A stretch of 64,000 nucleotides of DNA from Neobacillus sp. CF12 (GTDB lineage: Bacteria; Bacillota; Bacilli; Bacillales; Cytobacillaceae): NCBI RefSeq assembly GCF_030348765.1, contig NZ_JAUCEU010000007.1, forward strand, positions 5,677,501 to 5,741,500. The letters are read 5' to 3'. The notes below the pieces were generated by a model, which was not told the DNA's origin, did not search any database, and worked only from the letters and a program-made list of their open reading frames with translations. The position numbers and the translations under genes were made by a program. This document shows, piece by piece, positions 25,962-34,148 of this stretch. The number at the start of each line of letters is the position of its first letter. Within the stretch, counting starts at the first letter, position 1.

Positions 25962-26071
25962 TAACATCACCTTCGCATTAGTAATTCTTGATTACCTTCA
26001 TTTTAGCAGTGATTTGAGAACAAATATGTGACCCCCATCATAGATAGCAAATTTCTTTGAAAATAATTCTC

Positions 26072-26106
26072 AATAAAAAAATCCGCAAGAGTTAATCTTG
26101 CGGATC
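26072..26106 (-). terminator. Terminator of small zinc-motif gene
   Basis: On the minus strand, GATCCGCAAGA-ttaac-TCTTGCGGAT followed by TTTTTTTATTG. It overlaps the last codons of the 49-residue gene. Confidence 0.85.
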
Positions 26107-26241
26107 TTCTTCATGGTTAGATTTCTCGTAGCATTCAAAGCAATACATCTTTCTGTCGTCAGATTGTACACCGTTAAAGAAGCCATCTAAACAATAAATC
26201 TCTTTTGAACATAACGTGCAATTGCCAACTAATTCTTTCAT
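26092..26241 (-). CDS. Small double-CxxC protein, probable zinc binding
   Basis: A 49-residue protein, MKELVGNCTLCSKEIYCLDG..., with two CxxC pairs (CTLC at 8-11, CFEC at 34-37) that could bind one zinc as a short treble-clef or ribbon. The tail is acidic (NHEEDPQD). AAGGGAG lies about 9 bases before ATG 26241. It is divergent from the third DUF2249 gene and has its own terminator. I do not recognise the family. Confidence 0.65.
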   Translation of the reverse strand: MKELVGNCTLCSKEIYCLDGFFNGVQSDDRKMYCFECYEKSNHEEDPQD

Positions 26242-26288
26242 TCTGTTTTTCTCCCTTACTGTTACTATTAGCAAAATTATCTTGTAGG

Positions 26289-26304
26289 TGTGATGGTTAG
26301 CACT
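26289..26304 (+). promoter_or_regulatory. Crp/Fnr-like operator before DUF2249 copy c
   Basis: TGTGATGGTTAGCACT matches TGTGA-N6-TCACA at 8 of 10 positions. Its centre (26296.5) is about 41.5 bases before the start predicted from the -10 TATAAT at 26326-26331, the standard class II activator position. Confidence 0.5.
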
Positions 26305-26325
26305 ATGGTGAGAATATTATTTTTT

Positions 26326-26331
26326 TATAAT
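26326..26331 (+). promoter_or_regulatory. -10 box before DUF2249 copy c
   Basis: TATAAT inside a T/A-rich stretch, without a good -35 box, as expected for an activator-dependent promoter. Confidence 0.5.
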
Positions 26332-26368
26332 AAAAAAGAAGTTAGAAATAAAAAGGAGTGAAAAATTA

Positions 26369-26602
26369 ATGCAAACTTACGCAACGATTATTCATGTGCC
26401 AGATTTCCCGCCACGTGAAAAACATTCAACTATATTTAAAGGCTTTGATGAATTAAAATCTGGAGAATTTATGCAGATTGTTAACGATCATGATCCAAGA
26501 CCACTTCAGTATCAATTTATGATGGAAAGATCTGAACAGTTTACTTGGGAATACCTTGAAGAAGGTCCTAGGGTTTGGAAAGTTTCTATCGGTAAGAAGT
26601 AA
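26369..26602 (+). CDS. DUF2249 protein, copy c
   Basis: A 77-residue DUF2249 protein: VPDFPPREKHSTIFKGFDEL, then GEFMQIVNDHDPRPLQYQFM, where the NDHDPRPLxYQ segment is the family's most typical motif. AAAAAGGAGTGAAAA precedes the ATG. It is transcribed alone behind a promoter with a Crp/Fnr-like site, opposite to the small zinc-motif gene, and ends at a terminator near 26694. Proteins with this motif are often found next to nitrate/nitrite or NO genes in bacilli; the biochemical role is not known. Confidence 0.85.
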   Translation: MQTYATIIHVPDFPPREKHSTIFKGFDELKSGEFMQIVNDHDPRPLQYQFMMERSEQFTWEYLEEGPRVWKVSIGKK

Positions 26603-26693
26603 AAGTTTACGCTTTATTTTATTGAAATGTTAACCTCTCTTAACATTTTACTTTGTTTTTTTAGGATTCATCCTCTTTCCCTAAATTCATTTT

Positions 26694-26723
26694 ACAACAG
26701 AATTTATTTCTGTTGTTTTTTTA
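26694..26723 (+). terminator. Terminator after DUF2249 copy c
   Basis: ACAACAGAA-TTTA-TTCTGTTGT-TTTTTTT hairpin about 90 bases after the stop. Confidence 0.85.
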
Positions 26724-26784
26724 TCCTTAGATTTTCAGAAAAATATGATAAAATACAGATGGTTATTAAAAAGGGGGATTTAGT

Positions 26785-28293
26785 ATGAGCCTGACACCAG
26801 AGCAAATTGAAAAGAAGTTCCTAGAATATGTAAAGAAAATGAGCGCATATAATGAGGCACTTGGATTGATTTATTGGGACCTGCGAACTGGAGCTCCGAA
26901 GGAGGGAGTCGATCAAAGGTCTGAAGTAATAGGCATGCTTTCATCAGAGGTTTTTAAAATGTCCACTTCGGAAGATATGGCAGCATACATAGCAACTTTA
27001 TCTAAAAATGACCTATCAGAAACTACACGGAAAATTTTAGAGGAGTGTAAAAAAGAATACGAACGCAATAAAAAAATTCCTGCGAATGAATACAAGGAAT
27101 ATGTTATTCTACAGTCCAAGGCAGAAAGTATTTGGGAACAAGCAAAGGAAAAATCCGATTTTGAACTGTTTAGACCATACCTTGAAAAGTTAGTTGATAT
27201 GAATAAAAGGTTCATCAATTATTGGGGTCATAATGGAAATCGTTACGATGTTTTACTAGATTTATACGAACCTGGAATGACGGTAGAAGTCCTTGATCAG
27301 GTATTTGGTGACTTAAGGGAGAAAATTGTACCGTTGGTCAAACAGATTGCAGACTCTCCAAATAAGCCTAAAACGGAGTTCCTTTTTAAGACTTTTAAAA
27401 AGGAAAACCAGCGTGCATTAAGCTTAGAAATCCTTGAAAAAATGGGGTATAACTTCGAAGCTGGCCGACTAGACGAAACTGTGCACCCCTTCGCTACAGG
27501 TTTAAATCCAGGAGATGTCCGGGTAACAACAAACTATGATGAACATGATTTCCGCACGGCTGTTTTCGGTACCATTCACGAAGGTGGTCACGCCTTATAC
27601 GAACAAAATATATCTAAAGAATTGATTGGAACTCCTTTATGTACAGGTACCTCGATGGGAATACATGAGTCACAATCACTTTTCTACGAAAATATTATCG
27701 GTCGGAGCATGCCTTTTTGGAAAAACAATTACGAATTATTAAAAAGATATGCTACAGGTCAGTTTGACAACGTTACAATAGAAGACTTTTACAGGGGAAT
27801 AAACGAATCGAAACCTTCGCTTATTAGAATCGAAGCAGATGAATTAACGTATCCACTTCATGTCATTATTCGCTATGAAATTGAAAAGGGTTTATTTAAT
27901 GGTGAGTTAGAGGTTAAAAATCTACCACAGGTTTGGAATCAATTATATCAAGAATATTTAGGAATTACGCCTCACAATGATGCTAAAGGTGTACTGCAGG
28001 ATGTTCACTGGGCTGGAGGTAGCTTTGGGTATTTTCCTTCCTATGCACTAGGGTACATGTACGCTGCTCAATTTAAGAATACAATGCTTAAGGATCTCCC
28101 TAATTTCGATCAATTGTTAGAGGAAGGAAACTTGCTGCCAATCAAAGAATGGCTGACCAAAAATATCCACCAATATGGTAAACAGAAGAAACCATTAGAA
28201 ATACTTCAGGATGTAACTGGGGAAGGTCTTAATGCGCAATATCTAACTGATTATTTATACGAAAAATATGGTCAAGTGTATCAACTAAATTAA
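26785..28293 (+). CDS. ypwA: Thermostable carboxypeptidase, M32 family (YpwA-like)
   Basis: A 502-residue zinc carboxypeptidase with the family HExxH motif as TIHEGGHALYEQN (His265-His269), followed by the third ligand region GIHESQSLFYEN and the IRIEADELTYPLHVIIRYE segment, both typical of M32. It trims C-terminal residues from peptides in the cytosol with broad specificity. AAAAAGGGGGATTTAGT precedes the ATG. In B. subtilis ypwA lies in the same general region. Confidence 0.93.
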   Translation: MSLTPEQIEKKFLEYVKKMSAYNEALGLIYWDLRTGAPKEGVDQRSEVIGMLSSEVFKMSTSEDMAAYIATLSKNDLSETTRKILEECKKEYERNKKIPANEYKEYVILQSKAESIWEQAKEKSDFELFRPYLEKLVDMNKRFINYWGHNGNRYDVLLDLYEPGMTVEVLDQVFGDLREKIVPLVKQIADSPNKPKTEFLFKTFKKENQRALSLEILEKMGYNFEAGRLDETVHPFATGLNPGDVRVTTNYDEHDFRTAVFGTIHEGGHALYEQNISKELIGTPLCTGTSMGIHESQSLFYENIIGRSMPFWKNNYELLKRYATGQFDNVTIEDFYRGINESKPSLIRIEADELTYPLHVIIRYEIEKGLFNGELEVKNLPQVWNQLYQEYLGITPHNDAKGVLQDVHWAGGSFGYFPSYALGYMYAAQFKNTMLKDLPNFDQLLEEGNLLPIKEWLTKNIHQYGKQKKPLEILQDVTGEGLNAQYLTDYLYEKYGQVYQLN

Positions 28294-28298
28294 TGATA

Positions 28299-28337
28299 AA
28301 GAGGGGAAGGGAGAGATTTAAGCCCTTCTTCTTTATT
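28299..28337 (+). terminator. Probable terminator after ypwA
   Basis: AAAGAGGGGAAGGG against CCCTTCTTCTTT with a loop of about 11 bases, followed by ATTTA. The stem has mismatches and the T-run is short. Confidence 0.6.
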
Positions 28338-28355
28338 TAGGTAGGTGTGTGTGTA

Positions 28356-29264
28356 ATGGGGAAATTAGGTCCAATTATTCTAATTGCCATTAGTGCAATT
28401 ATGTGGGGGATCATTGCAATTTTTGTTAGGAAACTGGCAAGCTTAGGCTTTACACCAATGGAGATTGTTACAATTAGAGTAGTAACAGCACTATTATTGC
28501 TCGGGATAATCGGCTTGTTAAAATATCCCGGACAAATGAAGATACATTTGCGAGACAGCAAATACTTTATCGGAACAGGGATATTTAGCATTGTCTTGTT
28601 TAATTGGTGCTATTTCACTTCCATAAATCAACTTAGTTTATCTTTTGCGGTTATTTTACTTTATACGGCACCCGCCTTTGTTGTTGTCCTTTCCTATTTG
28701 TTTTTAAAAGAAAGTATGGATTCTATGAAGATTATTTCAGTCATTTTGACTTTAATAGGGTGCATTTTAATTGCCGGCATTAATTTAAAGGAAACACCAT
28801 CGATGAATCTAGTTGGGATTTTAACCGGGCTAGGAGCGGGCTTCGGTTACGCTTTATACACGATATTTGGGAAATTTGCTTTACTAAAGTATCGTCCCTT
28901 CACTGTTACTTTCTACACGTTCTTTGTTGCGTCTATAACTTTACTTGTTTTTACAGATCTTTTTGAAAAAGGAAGTATTCTATTTAACAAAGAAGTCATT
29001 CTTTATGGAGTTGGTTTAGGCTTATTTCCAACCGTTTTAGCATACTTATTCTATACAAAGGGATTAGAGAGAATGGAAAGCAGCAAAGCCTCTATTATTG
29101 CGACTGTGGAGCCTGTTGCTGCTACGTTACTAAGTGTTTTCTTGTTTAAAGAAGACTTTGGGGTTTTACAATTTATTGGAACGGCTATTATTCTACTATC
29201 AGTAATTCTAATAAATTTGCCGAAAACATTCCTTAAACAAAACAAAAAAAGGCTTCAGTACTAA
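28356..29264 (+). CDS. EamA/DMT-superfamily transporter
   Basis: A 302-residue membrane protein with ten hydrophobic spans in two EamA halves (about 7-135 and 150-290). Each half ends in a typical signature: SFAVILLYTAPAFVVVLSYLF and SKASIIATVEPVAATLLSVF. Such proteins export or exchange metabolites; the substrate cannot be told. I take ATG 28356 (MGKLGPI) because TAGGTAGG lies upstream. It ends within a terminator shared with the oxidase operon. Confidence 0.88.
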   Translation: MGKLGPIILIAISAIMWGIIAIFVRKLASLGFTPMEIVTIRVVTALLLLGIIGLLKYPGQMKIHLRDSKYFIGTGIFSIVLFNWCYFTSINQLSLSFAVILLYTAPAFVVVLSYLFLKESMDSMKIISVILTLIGCILIAGINLKETPSMNLVGILTGLGAGFGYALYTIFGKFALLKYRPFTVTFYTFFVASITLLVFTDLFEKGSILFNKEVILYGVGLGLFPTVLAYLFYTKGLERMESSKASIIATVEPVAATLLSVFLFKEDFGVLQFIGTAIILLSVILINLPKTFLKQNKKRLQY

Positions 29265-29278
29265 TTGAAGCCTTTTTC
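29244..29278. terminator. Bidirectional terminator, EamA gene and cbaA
   Basis: AAAAAAAGGCTTCA-gtactaa-TTGAAGCCTTTTT, an almost perfect stem with A and T tracts between converging genes. Confidence 0.9.
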
Positions 29279-29286
29279 AGCATTTG

Positions 29287-30945
29287 TTACCAAGAACCCC
29301 ATGTTTTGAATCCTGGTGAGCCTGGAGGTGCATTTTGAATCATATCGATAAATGGAATCGTGTATGCAAATAAAATTAGGGCAGCTGTGATACCAAGCCA
29401 TAATTTCCAGTTTTCAAAGATCATTGGTGCTTTTTCTTCAAGATTTTCGGCTTCACCTACAGGGAACTCTTCTTCACCTTTAGGTGCAAAGAAAGCGAGA
29501 TTTACAAAGATGATGATGATTAAGATTATTCCAAGGAATAAAATCGATCCACCAACAGCTTGTGCTATTTGGTAAGGAATCCATTCAGCTGCTTGAGCTG
29601 AATCCCCATACGTTGAGAAGGCTGATCGTCTTGGACCGCCAAGAAGTCCTTGGAAGTGCATCGCACCTGACATGAACGCCATTCCAATAAACCATACCCA
29701 TGCCTGAATAATACCCAATTTGTTCATAGCTTTTGTTAATTTACGTCCAGTTAAATGTGGAACAAGCCAGTATGAGATTCCAAAGAACGTTAACACAACA
29801 GAGGTTGCTGCAGTTAAATGGAAGTGACCTGTAACCCAAATCGTATTGTGAACCACTTGGTTCATTTGGTTTGAAGCGTTGATGATACCGCCTGCACCGG
29901 CTGGGATAAAGCTGGCCATACCAATAAAGGGAACTGTAAAACGAGCATCGTTCCAAGGTAGAACCTTAAACCAGCCAAACAGTCCAGTTGCCCCTTTAGA
30001 GCGACCATATCTCTCAAAGGTTGCGAATAATGAAAAAGCAGTCATCAATGATGGAATGATAACCATAAATGTTAATACTACCTGCAGAAACTTCCAAGCC
30101 GGATCAATACCAGGCTCGGTTAATTGATGGTGGAATCCAACCGGAATCGAGAAAAGTAAAAATAGGATAAAAGATAGACGTGCTAACGAATCTGAGAAAA
30201 TCTTTCCGCCAATAATTTTTGGAACAATCGCATACCAGCACATATAAGCTGGGAGCAGCCAGAAATAAACAAGCGGATGTCCGAAATACCAGAACAATGT
30301 ACGGCTAACTAACACGTCAACTGTATCCACTATTCCAAGTGACCAAGGGAGTAACTGGAATAATACAGTAGCAGCAACTCCAAGTGTAGCTACAATCCAA
30401 AGCACGGTATTAATGACAGCCATAAAGCTTAATAATGGGCTTGGTTTACCAGGGTTTTCCCTGCGCCATTTAGCATAGGTCATGATTTGGGCTGCTCCGT
30501 CAAGCCAGCTGCCGACAACAACAAATGTCATACCTAAGTAAAAAATCCAATGCGCTTTTAGTGGTGCATAGAAAGTATAAAGTACAGATGCTTCTTTAAG
30601 TAATACCATTGTAGCAGCCATAATAGTTCCTACCGTCATTACCCAGAAGCCAATCCAGCCAATCCGGCGTGCTGCTGGAGAATGAGTACCTGCTGTACGG
30701 CTAACAGCAGCATATTGGAATCCCATTATAAAGAAAGTTGTTAAAACAAGACCCATTAAAACACCATGAACAGTTAAAATTTGATAATAATCTATACCCC
30801 ATGGAAGTTCAAATTTACCAGAACGGACAAGGGTTTGAAGTAATCCCATTAAACCGCCTAATGCAAGTGCGATAAAGGCAACATAAAAGTGTGCCATCGC
30901 AAGCTTTCCATCACGTGGATCTACTTTTAATTTAGGGCTACTCAT
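29287..30945 (-). CDS. cbaA: ba3-type heme-copper oxidase subunit I
   Basis: A 552-residue polytopic oxidase subunit I with about 13-14 spans. Ligand regions include YYQILTVHGVLMG (low-spin heme His), FGHPLVYFWLLPAYMCWYAI with the active-site His-Tyr region, TEPGIDPAWKF, and VVHNTIWVTGHFHLTAA (heme a3 and heme His). The sequence type is the B/ba3 family, which works at low oxygen and reduces O2 to water while pumping protons. Its start overlaps the stop of the subunit II gene by one base (TAATG). Confidence 0.93.
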   Translation of the reverse strand: MSSPKLKVDPRDGKLAMAHFYVAFIALALGGLMGLLQTLVRSGKFELPWGIDYYQILTVHGVLMGLVLTTFFIMGFQYAAVSRTAGTHSPAARRIGWIGFWVMTVGTIMAATMVLLKEASVLYTFYAPLKAHWIFYLGMTFVVVGSWLDGAAQIMTYAKWRRENPGKPSPLLSFMAVINTVLWIVATLGVAATVLFQLLPWSLGIVDTVDVLVSRTLFWYFGHPLVYFWLLPAYMCWYAIVPKIIGGKIFSDSLARLSFILFLLFSIPVGFHHQLTEPGIDPAWKFLQVVLTFMVIIPSLMTAFSLFATFERYGRSKGATGLFGWFKVLPWNDARFTVPFIGMASFIPAGAGGIINASNQMNQVVHNTIWVTGHFHLTAATSVVLTFFGISYWLVPHLTGRKLTKAMNKLGIIQAWVWFIGMAFMSGAMHFQGLLGGPRRSAFSTYGDSAQAAEWIPYQIAQAVGGSILFLGIILIIIIFVNLAFFAPKGEEEFPVGEAENLEEKAPMIFENWKLWLGITAALILFAYTIPFIDMIQNAPPGSPGFKTWGSW

Positions 30946-31421
30946 TATTTAACCACCTTTATCTTAGAACTCATTAAGTGGTGACCAGTACCGCAGTACT
31001 CGTTACAAACCACTAAATATTCGCCTTCTTTATCAAACGTTGTAACAATCTCATTTATGTAACCTGGTTCAAGCATCATATTGATATTCGTTCCGGCAAC
31101 TTGAAAACCATGGATTACGTCTTTTGTTGTGGCCATAACTTTTACCTTCGCACCTAGTGGAACTTCTACTTCTGCAGGATTGTAGAAGAAGGCAGAAGCA
31201 ACATAAACTAATTCATAGTCCCATTCTTTTCCTTCCACCTTGTGTAATCCAGGTTTATCGAATGGTGCCTGAGTATCAACCTTTTTTGGATCGATAGTAG
31301 TTAAACAACTTGGCGGCTTGTTACCTAAGTAAAAAGCGCTTACACCTACAACTGATAAGAAAACAACAAGTGCGCCGATTCCGAAGATAAGCCAAATTTT
31401 TTCAAACTTATGCATATGCAT
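30945..31421 (-). CDS. cbaB: ba3-type oxidase subunit II (CuA protein)
   Basis: A 158-residue subunit II with one N-terminal membrane anchor (about 9-32) and a cupredoxin domain outside the cell. The CuA centre motif is visible as CNEYCGTGHHLM, with an upstream His in DVIHGFQVAG. It receives electrons from cytochrome c and passes them to subunit I. AAAGGGG lies 8 bases before ATG 31421. It is the middle gene of the operon small subunit-cbaB-cbaA. Confidence 0.93.
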   Translation of the reverse strand: MHMHKFEKIWLIFGIGALVVFLSVVGVSAFYLGNKPPSCLTTIDPKKVDTQAPFDKPGLHKVEGKEWDYELVYVASAFFYNPAEVEVPLGAKVKVMATTKDVIHGFQVAGTNINMMLEPGYINEIVTTFDKEGEYLVVCNEYCGTGHHLMSSKIKVVK

Positions 31422-31442
31422 GGTTTTTTCCCCTTTCTTTTA

Positions 31443-31592
31443 TTAAAAACGGTCTAAGAACAAGAAATAGACACTTACCCAAGTGACAACTAAAAAGATT
31501 CCCAAAAAGAAAACGGATGCCAATGTCCCTTTTAGAGAAGAGCTGTCTTCAATTTCTGTTTTTTTGTTTGTTTTCAGTTCCGCTTTCGCCAT
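31443..31592 (-). CDS. ba3-type oxidase small subunit (subunit IIa-like)
   Basis: A 49-residue protein with a charged N-terminus (MAKAELKTNKKTEIED) and one membrane helix (about 20-46, ending YFLFLDRF). Small single-span subunits of this kind accompany ba3 oxidases (subunit IIa of Thermus). Its stop lies 21 bases before cbaB and it is the first gene of the operon. AAGGGAGTC with GGGGG precedes the ATG. Confidence 0.8.
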   Translation of the reverse strand: MAKAELKTNKKTEIEDSSSLKGTLASVFFLGIFLVVTWVSVYFLFLDRF

Positions 31593-31941
31593 CCCCCAAG
31601 ACTCCCTTCAGAAAAAATTAAATAAAATAATAAGTTCTCTTTCATAATACAAAACAATTGTGAAGAAAAAATAACAAATTTTACAGTTCACAAAATGTTC
31701 ATTCCTTAGGTAAGTACTATGTTAATAGTAATAAATTGATATAACAGTGATTTATATCACAATAATAGTGTCGGAGTTGTGACTAAATTGTGAACTATCA
31801 CTTAATACCTGTGATAAAAGTAATTGAATTTGACCTTTGTGAAGAAAAAGGCTTGTTTTTCCTATATTTGTCACAATTCTAAAACTTTTTAATAGAATGA
31901 AATAGATGAATTATAATTCATGAGAAGCGAGCGTGTTATTG
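31593..31941. other. Intergenic region upstream of the ba3 oxidase operon
   Basis: About 349 bases, very AT rich, holding the divergent promoters of the oxidase operon (-) and the small zinc-motif gene (+). It contains a Crp/Fnr-like palindrome (31746-31761) and further inverted repeats: GTGA-ACTA-TCAC at 31790-31801 and TATCAC-N9-GTGATA at 31796-31816. Several TGTGA half-sites are scattered around. No other gene is seen. Confidence 0.6.
31746..31761. promoter_or_regulatory. Crp/Fnr-like palindrome upstream of the ba3 oxidase operon
   Basis: AGTGATTTATATCACA matches TGTGA-N6-TCACA at 9 of 10 positions, with perfect GTGA/TCAC arms. A possible minus-strand -10 (TACTAT, 31730-31725) lies about 20 bases downstream. 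Two Crp/Fnr paralogues in this window could bind it. Confidence 0.55.
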
Positions 31942-32067
31942 ATGGAAAAATATTATTGTGAACCATGCCGTCTCCTCTATGACGAAATAGCTTATTGTAA
32001 AATCTGTGGATCATTGGCAGATAAAAAGATAAAAATTGAAGTTCAATCTCAATCAAAAAAACAGTAA
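31942..32067 (+). CDS. Small zinc-ribbon-like protein
   Basis: A 41-residue protein starting MEKYYCEPCRLLYDE with two CxxC pairs (CEPC at 6-9 and CKIC at 19-22), spaced as in short zinc ribbons, and a lysine/glutamine-rich tail. The ribosome site is weak (GAGAAGCGAG, about 13 bases upstream); TTG 31939 is also possible. The motif pattern is unlikely by chance. Family unknown. Confidence 0.55.
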   Translation: MEKYYCEPCRLLYDEIAYCKICGSLADKKIKIEVQSQSKKQ

Positions 32068-32192
32068 GATTACAAAGAGATGAGACAAGGTGCTCTTTTT
32101 TTAGAAAGTTAAAAATGGAAAAGTTTGCGTAATGATATGATTCAATATCTCGGTTATAATCAAAGAGCACAACAACAACAACCTTCAAAACG

Positions 32193-32226
32193 TTGGCTTC
32201 CCTCTTGCAGGGAAGCTTTTTTTTTG
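32193..32226 (+). terminator. Rho-independent terminator
   Basis: GCTTCCCT-CTTGC-AGGGAAGC-TTTTTTTTT. It lies 125 bases after the small zinc-ribbon gene and before the type III PKS, so it probably ends that transcript. Confidence 0.85.
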
Positions 32227-32288
32227 TACATACAAACTCCTTTTTTTGGTAAAAATACCATTACCTACATTGAAGGAGAATAAAACGA

Positions 32289-33377
32289 ATGCCAACGATT
32301 CTTTCGGTAGCAGAAGCAATACCTGAATTTGTGATAAAACAAGAGCAAGCGATAGACTTTGCAAGAGAACTTTTTTCAGATCGTTTTAAAGATATTGAAA
32401 GGCTGCTTAAGGCTTTTCAAAATGGTCAAATAGAAAAAAGACATATCGTAAAAGAAATTGACTGGTATAAAGAAGACCACTCTTTTGCGGATAAGAATAA
32501 TGCCTATATTGAATCTGCGGTAACATTGGGGAAGCAGGCGATTAAGAACTGCCTTTCTAATAAGACATTTTTGACTAGCGAAATCGACTGTGAACAAATA
32601 GACGCTATTTTTTATATCTCAACAACAGGTATGGCGACTCCCAGCATCGAAGCGAGAATCATGAATCTATTGCCATTCCGCGAAAACACAAAAAGAATAC
32701 CGATTTGGGGTCTTGGCTGCGCTGGTGGAGCGGCTGGTTTATCAAGAGCGTTTGAATATTGCACGGCCTTTCCGGACGCATTGGTTTTGGTCCTTTCTGT
32801 TGAACTGTGCAGTTTAACCTTTCAGCGTAATGACTACTCAAAAAGTAATCTAATTGGCACGTCACTATTTGCTGATGGGGTTGCCTGTGCGTTGATTTGT
32901 GGAAATAAAGTAAGCATCGATGATTTACGTGCTAAAAACACTGCACCAGCCATAATTGATACTCAATCTACGTTGATGCCTGATTCTTTAGATGTCATGG
33001 GGTGGGATATAAGGGATCAAGGACTGTTTGTGATATTCTCCAGAGATATCCCCAGTATTATTGAGGATTGGCTTAAACCTAACGTAAGCAAATTCTTAAC
33101 TCAAAACAGGATAGAACTGGCCGAGATTGACCGTTTTATCGCTCATCCAGGCGGAAAAAAAGTTATAGATGCTTATATCAAATCATTAGGGATACCTGCT
33201 GCAATGACGGACATATCACTAGATATTCTTAAGCAATATGGAAACATGTCGTCGGCAACGATACTATATGTCCTTAGAAGATTTATGGAATCAGGTGGAG
33301 AGGCAGGGACCTATGGACTTTGCACCGCGCTCGGGCCGGGATTTAGTTCAGAATTGCTATTACTGAAGTGGGGGTAA
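32289..33377 (+). CDS. bpsA: Type III polyketide synthase (BpsA/BcsA-like)
   Basis: A 362-residue chalcone-synthase-type enzyme. The catalytic triad is visible: Cys144 in IWGLGCAGGAAG, His286 in FIAHPGGKKV and Asn319 in YGNMSSATILYVL. In B. subtilis BpsA makes long-chain alkylpyrones or alkylresorcinols from fatty acyl-CoA and malonyl-CoA. TGAAGGAGAATAAAACGA precedes the ATG. The next gene starts one base after its stop, forming the usual bpsA-bpsB pair. Confidence 0.93.
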   Translation: MPTILSVAEAIPEFVIKQEQAIDFARELFSDRFKDIERLLKAFQNGQIEKRHIVKEIDWYKEDHSFADKNNAYIESAVTLGKQAIKNCLSNKTFLTSEIDCEQIDAIFYISTTGMATPSIEARIMNLLPFRENTKRIPIWGLGCAGGAAGLSRAFEYCTAFPDALVLVLSVELCSLTFQRNDYSKSNLIGTSLFADGVACALICGNKVSIDDLRAKNTAPAIIDTQSTLMPDSLDVMGWDIRDQGLFVIFSRDIPSIIEDWLKPNVSKFLTQNRIELAEIDRFIAHPGGKKVIDAYIKSLGIPAAMTDISLDILKQYGNMSSATILYVLRRFMESGGEAGTYGLCTALGPGFSSELLLLKWG

Positions 33378-33953
33378 ATGATGATACCTTTTTTCCTATT
33401 TATTTCAGTTTTGATTATTCAGCGTTTACTTGAGCTGGTGATTGCTCGAAGAAATGAAAAGTGGATGAAAGAACAAGGTGCAATTGAATTTGGTATGAGG
33501 CATTACCTATATATCGTTCTGATGCATTCATTATTTTTTGTTGTTTTAATAATAGAAAAAGTAAGCTTTTCTCGTGAGTTATCAGCGGTTTGGCCCTTAT
33601 TTGGAGCATTGTTTGTATGTGCTCAGGTGATTAGAGTGTGGGCGATTTCTTCGCTTGGTCGTTATTGGAATACGAAAATCATTGTTTTACCCAATTTGGA
33701 TGTGGTGAGAAAAGGACCATATCGGTTTATTAAACATCCCAACTATTTAGTTGTTTCGATTGAATTATTGGTTGTTCCGCTGCTTTTTGGCGCATACATT
33801 ACGGCATGCTTGTTTACGCTATTAAATGTGTTCATGCTGTCAATTCGCATCCCCGCTGAGGAAAAGGCACTAAGAGAGTTTACGGAATACGAAGGAAGCT
33901 TTGCAAGCTGTAATCGGTTTCTGCCAAAATTGTTAAATAAATATGACAATTAA
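33378..33953 (+). CDS. bpsB: Isoprenylcysteine carboxyl methyltransferase family protein (BpsB/YpbQ)
   Basis: A 191-residue membrane protein with about four to five spans and the ICMT motif: VRKGPYRFIKHPNYLVVSIELL, then RIPAEEKALREF with the conserved Glu-Glu. In B. subtilis YpbQ/BpsB methylates the alkylpyrones made by BpsA. It starts directly after the PKS stop (ATG 33378 or 33381), showing tight coupling. Confidence 0.9.
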   Translation: MMIPFFLFISVLIIQRLLELVIARRNEKWMKEQGAIEFGMRHYLYIVLMHSLFFVVLIIEKVSFSRELSAVWPLFGALFVCAQVIRVWAISSLGRYWNTKIIVLPNLDVVRKGPYRFIKHPNYLVVSIELLVVPLLFGAYITACLFTLLNVFMLSIRIPAEEKALREFTEYEGSFASCNRFLPKLLNKYDN

Positions 33954-33964
33954 CATATCCATAT

Positions 33965-33979
33965 TGAAAATGATTATCA
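33965..33979. promoter_or_regulatory. Fur box 1
   Basis: TGAAAATGATTATCA matches the 7-1-7 Fur box TGATAAT-N-ATTATCA with one mismatch. It abuts the -35 hexamer of the next promoter. Confidence 0.65.
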
Positions 33980-33980
33980 G

Positions 33981-34008
33981 TTGTGATATCCTATTTTTAA
34001 AGTAGAAT
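33981..34008 (+). promoter_or_regulatory. Promoter of the 26-residue peptide transcript
   Basis: TTGTGA at 33981-33986, 16-base spacer, TAGAAT at 34003-34008. It lies between two Fur boxes, the second overlapping the -10 end and start point. Confidence 0.6.
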
Positions 34009-34022
34009 GAAAATCATTCTCA
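34008..34022. promoter_or_regulatory. Fur box 2
   Basis: TGAAAATCATTCTCA, two mismatches to the 7-1-7 Fur box. It would cover the transcription start. Confidence 0.55.
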
Positions 34023-34053
34023 TTTCAATTGAGCGGATAGGAAGGTGTATCTA

Positions 34054-34134
34054 ATGGCTTTTGCATTTGTAGGTGGAACGGTAATCATATACGCATTTGT
34101 CATGAAACACGTCTTAAAAAATGTAACACGTTAA
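34054..34134 (+). CDS. Fur-controlled 26-residue membrane peptide
   Basis: A 26-residue peptide, MAFAFVGGTVIIYAFVMKHV plus LKNVTR: one short membrane helix and a basic C-terminal tail. AAGGTG lies 6 bases before the ATG. The transcript, from a Fur-box-flanked promoter to the terminator at 34149-34180, would be about 165 bases. It may be an iron-starvation micropeptide or a small RNA with a coding part; I do not recognise it as FbpA/B/C or FsrA of B. subtilis. Confidence 0.6.
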   Translation: MAFAFVGGTVIIYAFVMKHVLKNVTR

Positions 34135-34148
34135 GAGAATATAACATT

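Noticed and set aside
31790..31801. GTGA-ACTA-TCAC as a second Crp/Fnr site
   Set aside because: The spacing of four bases does not fit the N6 geometry of the TGTGA-N6-TCACA type.
32136..32280. A frame starting MIQYLGYNQRAQQQQPSK
   Set aside because: It has no ribosome site and reads through a strong terminator.
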